DNA of 38,740 nucleotides from Candidatus Methanophagales archaeon (GTDB lineage: Archaea; Halobacteriota; Syntropharchaeia; Alkanophagales; Methanospirareceae): assembly GCA_030602585.1 (NCBI GenBank), contig JAUVZJ010000016.1, forward strand, positions 1 through 38,740, written 5' to 3'. The notes beneath the pieces are model-generated. The model had not been told where the DNA came from. It worked only from the letters and a program-made list of their open reading frames with translations, and made no database searches. Positions 32,059 through 38,622 of this stretch are shown here, one piece after another. How positions within the stretch are numbered: the first letter of the stretch is position 1; the number at the start of each line of letters is the position of its first letter. The translations under genes and the position numbers were made by a program.

Positions 32059-33117
32059 TTAGCACAGGTTTTCTTTTTTGTTAAAAAAGAAAAAGTGTGT
32101 TATCATCTCTTCTAACTGTATCATAGTATTTAAAGAATTGCATAATTTAAAATCCGCCTCACCTTCGTATAAAACAAGCCGGGCGAATTTTTGCGATTCT
32201 TCTATCCCCATCTCTGCTTTCATCTTCCTTCGCAACGCCTCATGTATCTCCACCAGAAGTTCTTTCCCGCCTATTCGCTCTTCTTTCAGCAAAAATTCTA
32301 ATCCCGCTCTCACTTCTTTATGCCGGGATGCGAATGCCGAATCTATCAATTCCTCTGCTTTCTTTCTTTGAAAAAACGCATTTCGCACTACTTCTTCTAT
32401 TCTGGTCTTATCAATCGTTTCTGTAGCCGGAGAAGCTGTTGTTGCTGCTGCTTCCAGCATATTAATGGCAGCGCCAGCATCTCCTCTCGCATATTCCTTC
32501 AGCGTTTTTAAACCCCCTTCTGTAAGTTTTACACCTTCGCCCTCTGCTATTGACTTTATCAATGTCTCCAGCGCATCGCTTTTATCTAAATGCGTGAAGT
32601 GAAGGTTCAGACATCTTGACCTTATAGCGGGGATAACACCAGCGGGTTTCGTAGTGGAGAAAATGAATCTGCTCGTTTTGCTGCTCCGTTCCATAACCCT
32701 TCGTAAAGCCTGCTGGATATTTACGGGAAGGAAATCGGCGTTGCTGAAAAATAACACTTTAAAAGATGCATTTATAGGTGACAACGCCGCATATTCCCTT
32801 ATCATCTCCTTAAAAATATCTATCGCAGATTTCTGCTCATCGTAAAAGAACTTGAATCTTTTATCCTCTTTCAACCATTTTTTCCTTTGCTCAATGAAAT
32901 CCGACGTTTCTATAAGCATAATATTCTCATCGTAGAACTCACCATAGAGCTCCTTCGCTAATGCATAAACCAAAGATGTTTTGCCTGTACCTTTTGGACC
33001 CCAGAGCAATAGATTTGGTATCGTTTTTTCCTTCGCAAAACCTTTTATCCGTTTCACTACCTCTTCTTGCCCTACGATTTCATCCAAACTCTTCGGTCGG
33101 TATTTTTCTGTCCACAT
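32059..33117 (-). CDS. RFC small-subunit-like clamp-loader protein with degenerate Walker B
   Basis: A 352-residue AAA+ protein with a clamp-loader start (WTEKYRPKSLDEIVGQEEVV), Walker A GPKGTGKTS at residues 40-48 and the SRC motif (IRSRC, 167-169). Where active subunits have LDEAD, it has VLFFSNADFL (121-130), so the Walker B acidic pair is lost. It is therefore probably a non-hydrolysing subunit or a specialised RFC paralogue that binds ATP and interacts with PCNA. The last residues (FFFFNKKENLC) are encoded by a hairpin repeat. Confidence 0.85.
   Translation of the reverse strand: MWTEKYRPKSLDEIVGQEEVVKRIKGFAKEKTIPNLLLWGPKGTGKTSLVYALAKELYGEFYDENIMLIETSDFIEQRKKWLKEDKRFKFFYDEQKSAIDIFKEMIREYAALSPINASFKVLFFSNADFLPVNIQQALRRVMERSSKTSRFIFSTTKPAGVIPAIRSRCLNLHFTHLDKSDALETLIKSIAEGEGVKLTEGGLKTLKEYARGDAGAAINMLEAAATTASPATETIDKTRIEEVVRNAFFQRKKAEELIDSAFASRHKEVRAGLEFLLKEERIGGKELLVEIHEALRRKMKAEMGIEESQKFARLVLYEGEADFKLCNSLNTMIQLEEMITHFFFFNKKENLC
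32069..32093. repeat. A/T hairpin forming the end of the RFC-like gene
   Basis: TTTTCTTTTTT (32069-32079) pairs with AAAAAAGAAAA (32083-32093) around GTT. It lies inside the coding region and supplies the phenylalanine/lysine-rich C-terminus. It resembles the other intergenic hairpins. Confidence 0.65.
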
Positions 33118-33118
33118 T

Positions 33119-33190
33119 TCAACTTTTTCTCTAAAGAGAAAACCTTGACTAAAAGAGAACTTTCAACATTTAAATAAAGTTTGATCAATG
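33119..33190. repeat. A/T hairpin repeat before the RFC-like gene (copy f)
   Basis: TTTTCTCT (33125-33132) and AGAGAAAA (33135-33142) form a hairpin. The block ends with AAAGTTTGATCAATG, like the ends of copies at 34556 and in the tRNA intron. A truncated antitoxin frame runs into it from the right. Confidence 0.55.
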
Positions 33191-33204
33191 ATAGCCTCTG
33201 AATG

Positions 33205-33284
33205 AAATTATCCTCATCTTCCGACTTCATGCTTAGCAATAGGTTATATGCGGTGTCAGTAACAGATATTGTCTTTACTCCCAT
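33205..33284 (-). pseudogene. vapB: Truncated VapB-family antitoxin remnant
   Basis: The frame from 33284 begins MGVKTISVTDTAYNLLLSMK and SEDEDNF, the usual N-terminus of DUF217/VapB antitoxins. The remaining frame (IQRLSLIKLYLN and beyond) has no family likeness and is encoded by the neighbouring repeat and by the antisense-free leader of the RFC-like gene. No PIN partner is adjacent. It looks like an antitoxin cut at about residue 27. Confidence 0.6.
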
Positions 33285-33296
33285 CTTTCCAAAATC

Positions 33297-33548
33297 CTAT
33301 TTCTTGAGATGCTCCAAAACCCACGTACGAATGAGAACATTAGGCTCCTTCCCTGCTCCTTCAGCCAATTTCTTCACCTGTTTAAAGGTCTCTTCATCCA
33401 GCTCTATGGTTAACATCCACTTATGCTTCAAAGGGCGAGCGAACTTCACCTCTACGGGCTCAAATTCATCTGTGAACTCTTCAGTATCGTGAGTATCCCA
33501 AAATTCCGCTTCTTCCTCAACACTCTTAAACCTTGGTATCTTACCCAT
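33297..33548 (-). CDS. brnA: BrnA-like antitoxin (second module)
   Basis: An 83-residue CopG/BrnA antitoxin. It has the start MGKIPRFKSVEEEAEFWDTH, DTEEFTDEFEPVEVKFARPL and a ribbon-helix-helix end (LTIELDEETFKQVKKLAEGA). The phrase FWDTHD matches the antitoxin at 25613. The gene follows the BrnT-like toxin by 41 nt, which is the normal toxin-first order. Such antitoxins repress their own operon. Confidence 0.88.
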   Translation of the reverse strand: MGKIPRFKSVEEEAEFWDTHDTEEFTDEFEPVEVKFARPLKHKWMLTIELDEETFKQVKKLAEGAGKEPNVLIRTWVLEHLKK

Positions 33549-33589
33549 TTCACCTTACTATCTTCTCTTGTTGTATATAACAATATCTT

Positions 33590-33853
33590 CTATTTATAAA
33601 ACCTTCTCCGTTCGACTTCTGTAGCCTCTCTCGCCGTAATCACAAAATAACTCCCCTTCCCTCGAGGAGCAAGGAAGATGGCGAGAAAACGTCCGGAATA
33701 GGTTTGACCAATAACCCTTAAAGTTTTATTTCTCGCCCTGGTCACAAAGGGGTTAGAATAGCAAACCTCTTCCACTTCATGTGGTGAAACATTATGCCTG
33801 GCAATATGGTCAATGTTCCAATCATTCCACAGAAGTTCCTGAATGTATATCAT
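33590..33853 (-). CDS. brnT: BrnT-like RNase toxin (second module, intact)
   Basis: An 87-residue BrnT-family toxin. The ATG at 33851-33853 is preferred over an upstream TTG that adds 7 residues. It contains MIYIQELLWNDWNIDHIARH, NVSPHEVEEVCYSNPF, LRVIGQTYSGRFLAIFLAPR and the C-terminal VITAREATEVERRRFY. It shares the architecture of the split toxin at 24287. No lesion is seen. Confidence 0.87.
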   Translation of the reverse strand: MIYIQELLWNDWNIDHIARHNVSPHEVEEVCYSNPFVTRARNKTLRVIGQTYSGRFLAIFLAPRGKGSYFVITAREATEVERRRFYK

Positions 33854-33961
33854 TTTCTTTTGATAAGTGGTCAAAGTGCCAAATAAGTTCTATCCTAAAT
33901 CCTAAAAGGTCCTCAACCCCTCTCTTCACGGTGCTTGAAAATTGTCTCAGAGAGGTTACCT

Positions 33962-34546
33962 TTAATCCCTCACTTTCCTTCTCTCTTCCACTCGCGTAGC
34001 CCTGTCTAACGCTATTCCCAGTGCTTTGAAAATCGCCTCTATCTTGTGGTGTTCGTTCTCGCCCTTCGCATATACGTGAATGGTGAAGTTTGCATGAGTG
34101 GCAAAAGAATTCATGAAGTGTGATATGTTCTCAGTGCTAATATCCTCTACTTTTTCTTTACCGAAGTCCACCTCGAACACGGTATAACATCTACCTTCTC
34201 CTCCTATACCGCCTATGTCCACTGCGCATCTTGCAATAGACTCGTCCATCGGTATAATCGCATCGCCAAACCTCACGGTCTTTTCTCTTTCCTCGGACTC
34301 AACGCCGCCAATTGCTTTTTTAAACGCCTCGCCTAAAACGATACCGGTATCTTCTATGACGTGGTGGTTCAAGTCGCCTTCTGCCTTCACAACCATATCA
34401 AAAAATCCATGCCTTGAAAAAGTAGCCAGCATGTGGTCAAAGAATTTTATCCCTGCGCTTATATCATGCGTTCCAACACCGTCAAGGTTCAACTCCACTC
34501 CGATATTCGTTTCTTCTGTCTTCCTTTTTATGCTCGCCGTTCTCAT
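33962..34546 (-). CDS. hisB: Imidazoleglycerol-phosphate dehydratase
   Basis: A 194-residue enzyme of histidine synthesis that dehydrates imidazoleglycerol phosphate. The manganese-binding motifs are present: DISAGIKFFDHMLATFSRHG, DLNHHVIEDTGIVLGEAFK and HVYAKGENEHHKIEAIFKAL. MDESIARCAVDIGG is also typical. It is a single-domain form, as in most archaea. It is divergent from purC, with repeat copy e between them. Confidence 0.96.
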   Translation of the reverse strand: MRTASIKRKTEETNIGVELNLDGVGTHDISAGIKFFDHMLATFSRHGFFDMVVKAEGDLNHHVIEDTGIVLGEAFKKAIGGVESEEREKTVRFGDAIIPMDESIARCAVDIGGIGGEGRCYTVFEVDFGKEKVEDISTENISHFMNSFATHANFTIHVYAKGENEHHKIEAIFKALGIALDRATRVEERRKVRD

Positions 34547-34555
34547 TTTTGTCTC

Positions 34556-34641
34556 ATCAAACTTTCTTAAAAAGAAAGTTTGATCAAAGAAACTATTATT
34601 TTTTCTTTTCCGAAAACGCTTTTCTTTTTCTAAAAGAAAAG
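34556..34641. repeat. A/T hairpin repeat between hisB and purC (copy e)
   Basis: A perfect 13-bp stem ATCAAACTTTCTT (34556-34568) and AAGAAAGTTTGAT (34572-34584) is followed by a second stem CTTTTCTTTT (34619-34628) with AAAAGAAAAG (34632-34641). It ends in AAAAGGGTTT, the inverse of the start of copies a and b. It lies in the divergent promoter region. Confidence 0.75.
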
Positions 34642-34691
34642 GGTTTATTTATATTTAAAAATAGGTGGTGCTTTTTATATCTGAAAATCGT

Positions 34692-35465
34692 ATGAACGAG
34701 GCAGAGTTTATAAGGAGTGGAAAAGCGAAGGACATTTATCGAAGACCCGACGGTGATATTATTTTCGTGTTTACCGACCGCGTTACTGCGTTTGACGGTA
34801 TAAAAAAAGCGGATTACAAAGGTAAGGGAGAAGCATGCTGTAAATTATCCTGTTTCTGGTTTGAGAAGCTACAAGCAGAGGGAATAAAAACACACTTCAA
34901 GGAATGTATACCTCCAAACATGCTGGTGGCGGAGGAAGTGAGTATTTTGCCGGTGGAAGTGATAGCTCGAAACTTCCTCTATGGGTCTTTGTGGAAAAGA
35001 TATAAAAAAGGCGAGATAAATATAGGCAGCGATTTCCTCGTGCAAGAAGAAAAGCGGGAAGGGATGCCGCTAACTAAAAGCTTCCTGGAGTTCACCACCA
35101 AATTTGAGCGTGTTGACAGACCGATAACAGAAGAAGAGATAATAGAGAAAGGTTGGATGGACAGAAGTGAAATAGAGCATATAAAAAAGGAGACGAGAGG
35201 GATAGGAGATATAATGAAGTCTTATTTAATCCAGAGGGGGATAATATTGGCGGATTTCAAGCTGGAATATGGCAGGAATAAAGAGGAAGGGGATATAATT
35301 CTTGCAGACGAGGTTGGCACGCCGGATGTCTGCCGGTTCTGGGATAAAGAAGCACACGAACAAAGGGGGGAGATACTTAGTTTGGATAAAGACGTGTTCA
35401 GGGAGGGGAAAGGGGATCTCTCGGAGGTTTATCTTGAGGTTTGTAAGAGGATTATGGTGCAATAA
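34692..35465 (+). CDS. purC: SAICAR synthetase
   Basis: A 257-residue enzyme of purine synthesis that condenses CAIR with aspartate. The ATG at 34692 gives the normal start MNEAEFIRSGKAKDIYR; GTG codons at 34665 and 34668 are open. Motifs are FVFTDRVTAFDG, LPVEVIARNFLYGSLWKRY, KSFLEFTTKFERVDRPI, LADFKLEYGR and ADEVGTPDVCRFWD. Its length is normal. A TATA-like tract TTTATATTTA lies at about 34647. Confidence 0.95.
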   Translation: MNEAEFIRSGKAKDIYRRPDGDIIFVFTDRVTAFDGIKKADYKGKGEACCKLSCFWFEKLQAEGIKTHFKECIPPNMLVAEEVSILPVEVIARNFLYGSLWKRYKKGEINIGSDFLVQEEKREGMPLTKSFLEFTTKFERVDRPITEEEIIEKGWMDRSEIEHIKKETRGIGDIMKSYLIQRGIILADFKLEYGRNKEEGDIILADEVGTPDVCRFWDKEAHEQRGEILSLDKDVFREGKGDLSEVYLEVCKRIMVQ

Positions 35466-35562
35466 ATAGAATCCGCTGATCTATGGGTGCCTGCTCATTG
35501 TTGGATTTGCGTTTCACCACCGAATTCTTCAGCGAAAAAAAGGGCTGATTCTAACCTTTTAA

Positions 35563-35745
35563 TTATCCCCTTTCTTCTTCCAACTCTTTTACCGCATCAC
35601 GATAGGCTGCACGCGCCTTCTACATCCCTCGCATTCGTTTTCCCCTTCCGATAATCAAAATATCCGCACCGCCTTTTACCGCCTCTGGTGCATTATCTTC
35701 CCTTATCCCGCCGGCAACCGCTACCAGTATCTTATTATTTTCTGA
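35563..35745 (-). pseudogene. Fragment of a hexulose-6-phosphate synthase/OMP decarboxylase-family gene
   Basis: On the minus strand one frame reads NNKILVAVAGGIREDNAPEA and VKGGADILIIGRG. A second frame briefly gives TNARDVEGA, and the first resumes with RAAYRDAVKELEEERG to a stop at 35563-35565. Joined, they match the phosphate-binding end of 3-hexulose-6-phosphate synthase-type barrels. Two compensating frameshifts and the lost N-terminal part show it is dead. It is bordered directly by hicA on its 5' side. Confidence 0.65.
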
Positions 35746-35973
35746 TTACAGCAATCGTAAAAATTCATCCAGCGTCAAACCAGCCTCCTTGATAATTCTA
35801 TTCAATGTGCCCTTCTTCAATGTCCCATGAACTGGAACTGTGATCTTAATCGTTTTACCGTCTTCAATCTTCTTGAGTCTAACATGCGAACCTCTTTGCC
35901 GTGTTGCTATAAATCCCGCCTTTCTTAAAGCTTTTATCGCATCCTATCCCGTAATTACTGGTAGTTTTTTCAT
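35746..35973 (-). pseudogene. hicA: HicA-like toxin gene with an early amber codon
   Basis: The frame starts at ATG 35971-35973, overlapping the hicB stop (ATGA), and encodes MKKLPVITG, then TAG at 35944-35946 as codon 10. After it the frame continues with DAIKALRKAGFIATRQRGSH and the HicA double-stranded RNA-binding end KITVPVHGTLKKGTLNRIIK. The catalytic histidine motif (GSH) is preserved, so the rest is a well-kept HicA. No in-frame ATG follows. TAG ends other genes here (rpl15, mmp3), so it is probably read as a stop. Confidence 0.85.
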
Positions 35974-36173
35974 ACCATAACTTCCACGACTTTGAGCTGT
36001 GGATACTGCAATAATTCGTCTTCATCAGGCTCAAGATAGAGTCCTATTGCTTCCTTGATATTTTCTAACGCCTCTTCGTATATCTCACCCTGCGATATGC
36101 ACCCTGAAAGGGATGGGACATACACGGTATAGCCACCTTCTTCTTGTGGTTCTAAAACGACTTTTAGTTTCAT
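35970..36173 (-). CDS. hicB: HicB-like antitoxin
   Basis: A 67-residue HicB of the short type: MKLKVVLEPQEEGGYTVYVP, SLSGCISQGEIYEEALENIK and EAIGLYLEPDEDELLQYP. It has the degenerate RNase-H-like fold of the family without a C-terminal DNA-binding domain. It overlaps hicA by 4 nt. The antitoxin is intact, whereas its toxin carries a stop at codon 10. Confidence 0.88.
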   Translation of the reverse strand: MKLKVVLEPQEEGGYTVYVPSLSGCISQGEIYEEALENIKEAIGLYLEPDEDELLQYPQLKVVEVMV

Positions 36174-36291
36174 ATATGCTCTTTATGCCTTTTGGATATT
36201 TAAAGTTTCAACCACGCTACATCCGAATAAAGAGTTTGTCCCATAATTAGATATTTTGCGAAATTGGATGCTTATTTTTGGTTATAAAGCC

Positions 36292-36804
36292 CTATATGAG
36301 CTTCTTTTTTGTTGAGATTTTGAATTGCGGGACAGGCTCGGGAGATCCTATCCTTTCCAAATGAATCACTGGAACATTATTTCCATTACAATACCAATAT
36401 AAAGGACCATCATCTGTTAAAAAAAGCAATTTCTTTCTTTCTGTAATACTAATAAGCGATGTGTCGGTTATTCCGAATTTTGGAAGCTCTGTTCTCTTTA
36501 AAAATTCGTTCTTTTCGATATATTCTTCTCCTAAGCCTAACAAACGCTCTATTGAAGAATTGATGAATCCTGAGTATCTTTCTTCTTTGAGCCTACTTTT
36601 GGCTAGATTTGATGTTTCAGCTAAGACTTGAGGAGTAACAAAAATTTTTTCGAAATTTTCCAGAAATTTAACAAGCGAGATAAAATCCTTTTTATCATAA
36701 TTAAATCGTCTGAGGTCGCTTATGCAATAAAATCCAATTAGGTAGAGTAGTAGCGGTCCTGTATCAATAACGATTTCTTTGAACCTAAATATATTTTCAT
36801 CCAT
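36292..36804 (-). CDS. PIN-domain protein
   Basis: A 170-residue protein of the PIN-like nuclease fold. The acidic active-site residues can be placed as D14 in EIVIDTGPLLLYL, E63 in QVLAETSNLAKSRL, D114 in KFGITDTSLIS and D131 or D132 in LFLTDDGPLYWYC. It is longer than usual VapC toxins (about 130), with a helical insertion. It overlaps the preceding 88-residue gene by 8 nt, so the pair is probably a two-gene unit. Substrate unknown. Confidence 0.75.
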   Translation of the reverse strand: MDENIFRFKEIVIDTGPLLLYLIGFYCISDLRRFNYDKKDFISLVKFLENFEKIFVTPQVLAETSNLAKSRLKEERYSGFINSSIERLLGLGEEYIEKNEFLKRTELPKFGITDTSLISITERKKLLFLTDDGPLYWYCNGNNVPVIHLERIGSPEPVPQFKISTKKKLI

Positions 36805-37063
36805 TCTCTCTTTCGACCACTTTTATCTCTCCGTTTACATCTACTTTAACCGTGTATCTCCGCTTTTCTGAAGAAAATAGATTTTCCTTTACCTCACACC
36901 TTACTACATAGAGCCCTTCTTTCTCCATAGTGCCAATGGCATCAAACCCAATCCAGTTTGAATGTGGAAGATTGAGTGAGCTAATTAACTCCTCTTCTCC
37001 CCGTATTTTACTGAAATAACTCTTTACGATTTCAATTGCCTTTTCCATATTGATTTCTGACAT
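36797..37063 (-). CDS. Uncharacterised 88-residue protein paired with the PIN gene
   Basis: I do not recognise this protein. It begins with an amphipathic helix (EKAIEIVKSYFSKIRG), then a beta-rich half (EKEGLYVVRCEVKENLF and KRRYTVKVDVNGEIKVVERE). The pattern of a helix plus antiparallel strands resembles NTF2/GvpO-like or PepSY-like small domains. It ends inside the PIN gene (8-nt overlap), which suggests it is the partner of that nuclease. No DNA-binding motif is evident. Confidence 0.6.
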   Translation of the reverse strand: MSEINMEKAIEIVKSYFSKIRGEEELISSLNLPHSNWIGFDAIGTMEKEGLYVVRCEVKENLFSSEKRRYTVKVDVNGEIKVVERENG

Positions 37064-37113
37064 GTGTAGTTTTTTTGTTTTCTTATATTAATACTATACT
37101 AACCTACAAAGAA

Positions 37114-37509
37114 CTATTTAGCATTTTCCTCTTCCTTTCTCTTTTTTGCTTCTTCTCGTCTTGCCAGGACGTATTGTTCGAAACCTTCAAAGCTATGGAA
37201 TTCTAACTTAATTCTTTTGTTTAAATATATTAGATATTTTACACCTTTTTTGGTTGTTTTCCAAATTGCATCTTTGTTTCGTTTAGCATCACCTTGTTTT
37301 CGATATTTGTAAAGCAAAACTGTCATGGACTCTGCTGTCTTCTTTTTTTTTGTGCGTAGGTAATCATCCTCATTCAACAAATCCAAGATAGTCCTTGGCT
37401 TATAATACAGGAGAGATAGAACATGGTATTTTAGCAGGGGAAAATACCGATGATGCTCGTTCAACATCTCTTCTAACTGCTCTTTTGTTATTTTACTTTT
37501 TGTTTTCAT
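37114..37509 (-). CDS. Uncharacterised basic protein, possible winged helix
   Basis: A 131-residue lysine-rich protein of unknown family. The centre (YHVLSLLYYKPRTILDLLNE, then MTVLLYKYRKQGDAKRNKDA and IWKTTKKGVKYLIYLNKRI) has the pattern of a winged-helix domain with a strand-turn 'WKTTKKG' wing. The acidic-basic C-terminal helix ends in EEAKKRKEEENAK. It lies 50 nt upstream of the 88-residue protein and reads the same way. Confidence 0.55.
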   Translation of the reverse strand: MKTKSKITKEQLEEMLNEHHRYFPLLKYHVLSLLYYKPRTILDLLNEDDYLRTKKKKTAESMTVLLYKYRKQGDAKRNKDAIWKTTKKGVKYLIYLNKRIKLEFHSFEGFEQYVLARREEAKKRKEEENAK

Positions 37510-37605
37510 GATTTGTGTTTCCTCCTTACAATATTATAAACTATATATATTATTTAAAGAAATTTTATTATATAAAAACTTTTTTAACTTTGTAAAGTTT
37601 GTTTA

Positions 37606-38407
37606 TCACATCTCCGATAATTTTCCTTGTATTAATATATCTTCAGTCAGCCTACCCTTACTTATCTCAACTTCTTCACTACTTATGTCTATTCCAATGC
37701 ATCGGCGATTAGTCTTTTTGCATGCTAAGAGTGTCGTACCAGCACCGCACATAGGGTCTAAAACTATATCACCTTCATTTGTGAAAAATTCTAACAATTC
37801 AGTTGTTGACTTCATATCCTGTTGCCACTCGTGTAGTCCTTTCTCAATACCACCTGCTATAATTATATCATTAATTGTACCCTTTGGCTTTACCATTGGT
37901 GGTTTGTAGAAGACAACAATTGGTTTTTTACATTGCTGTATCTTTCGTGCATAGAAGACTAATTGAGTCCTTATTGTCAATTTTAGACTAAGTGTATAAT
38001 AAAACTCCAAATGTTTTAAGAGACTACTTTGTACTTGAGGTATGTACAAGTTACCACAGTATGCTATGAGGAATTTCCCTGGCTTTAATGCTTTTCCTGC
38101 TAACTTTCCCAACTCATCATATAAATAGAGTGCATCCTTAGCATAAGGTGGGTCTGTAAATATACAATCAACTGAATTTGCGGGTATTCTATCGTATATC
38201 TTAGTGAAGTCCTTTTGAATGACTCTATATCCATTGTTAGATGTGAACTCATTTCCTTTTTCTATATATCTTTCTATTATCTTTTCTTTTCACTTCTCTC
38301 ACAATTTTATCAGCTTTTAGTGATGATAATTCTGGATACTTAGCAAGTGCTCGTGCTATATTTATGTCTTCTATCTGAGTTCCATCAGATAATCTTATTT
38401 GTTTCAT
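37606..38407 (-). pseudogene. DNA methyltransferase (beta-class order) with one frameshift
   Basis: A first frame starts at ATG 38405-38407 (MKQIRLSDGTQIEDINIARA and onwards). Near 38287-38290, a run of four A on the coding strand, a one-base shift is needed to enter the second frame. That frame carries the catalytic motif IFTDPPYAKDALYLYDELG, then the target region, and the SAM-binding motif DIVLDPMCGAGTTLLACKKT. The order DPPY first, then the glycine motif, is that of beta-class amino-methyltransferases (N6-adenine or N4-cytosine). The product would be about 266 residues. It may be a recent pseudogene, recoded, or a sequence error. The restriction partner is not seen. Confidence 0.75.
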
Positions 38408-38622
38408 TTTTTAGTGTCCTAATATCCATTCACCCAATTTTTATATTTTCTACCATTTTTCAGAAATATTACAAATATTGGAATTTTAAATAAAAATATT
38501 AAAAAACCTCTTAAAATAGTTTTTTTCACAAAAATGTTGATAATTTCAGAAATATATCTTATATTTGTTATATTTGTTATTTTTGTGAACCAGAAATATA
38601 AGAGGGTGTTTAGAAAGTCTAT
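38408..38622. other. A/T-rich gap before an IS end
   Basis: I see no gene here. The stretch holds long A/T runs and short ATTTGTTAT-type direct repeats at about 38560-38585. The IS terminal sequence starts at about 38602. Confidence 0.5.

Noticed and set aside
35944-35946. Amber codon in hicA as a certain pyrrolysine site
   Set aside because: TAG is used as an ordinary stop by rpl15 and mmp3 in the same window, and no pyl gene is visible, so I report it only as a possibility.
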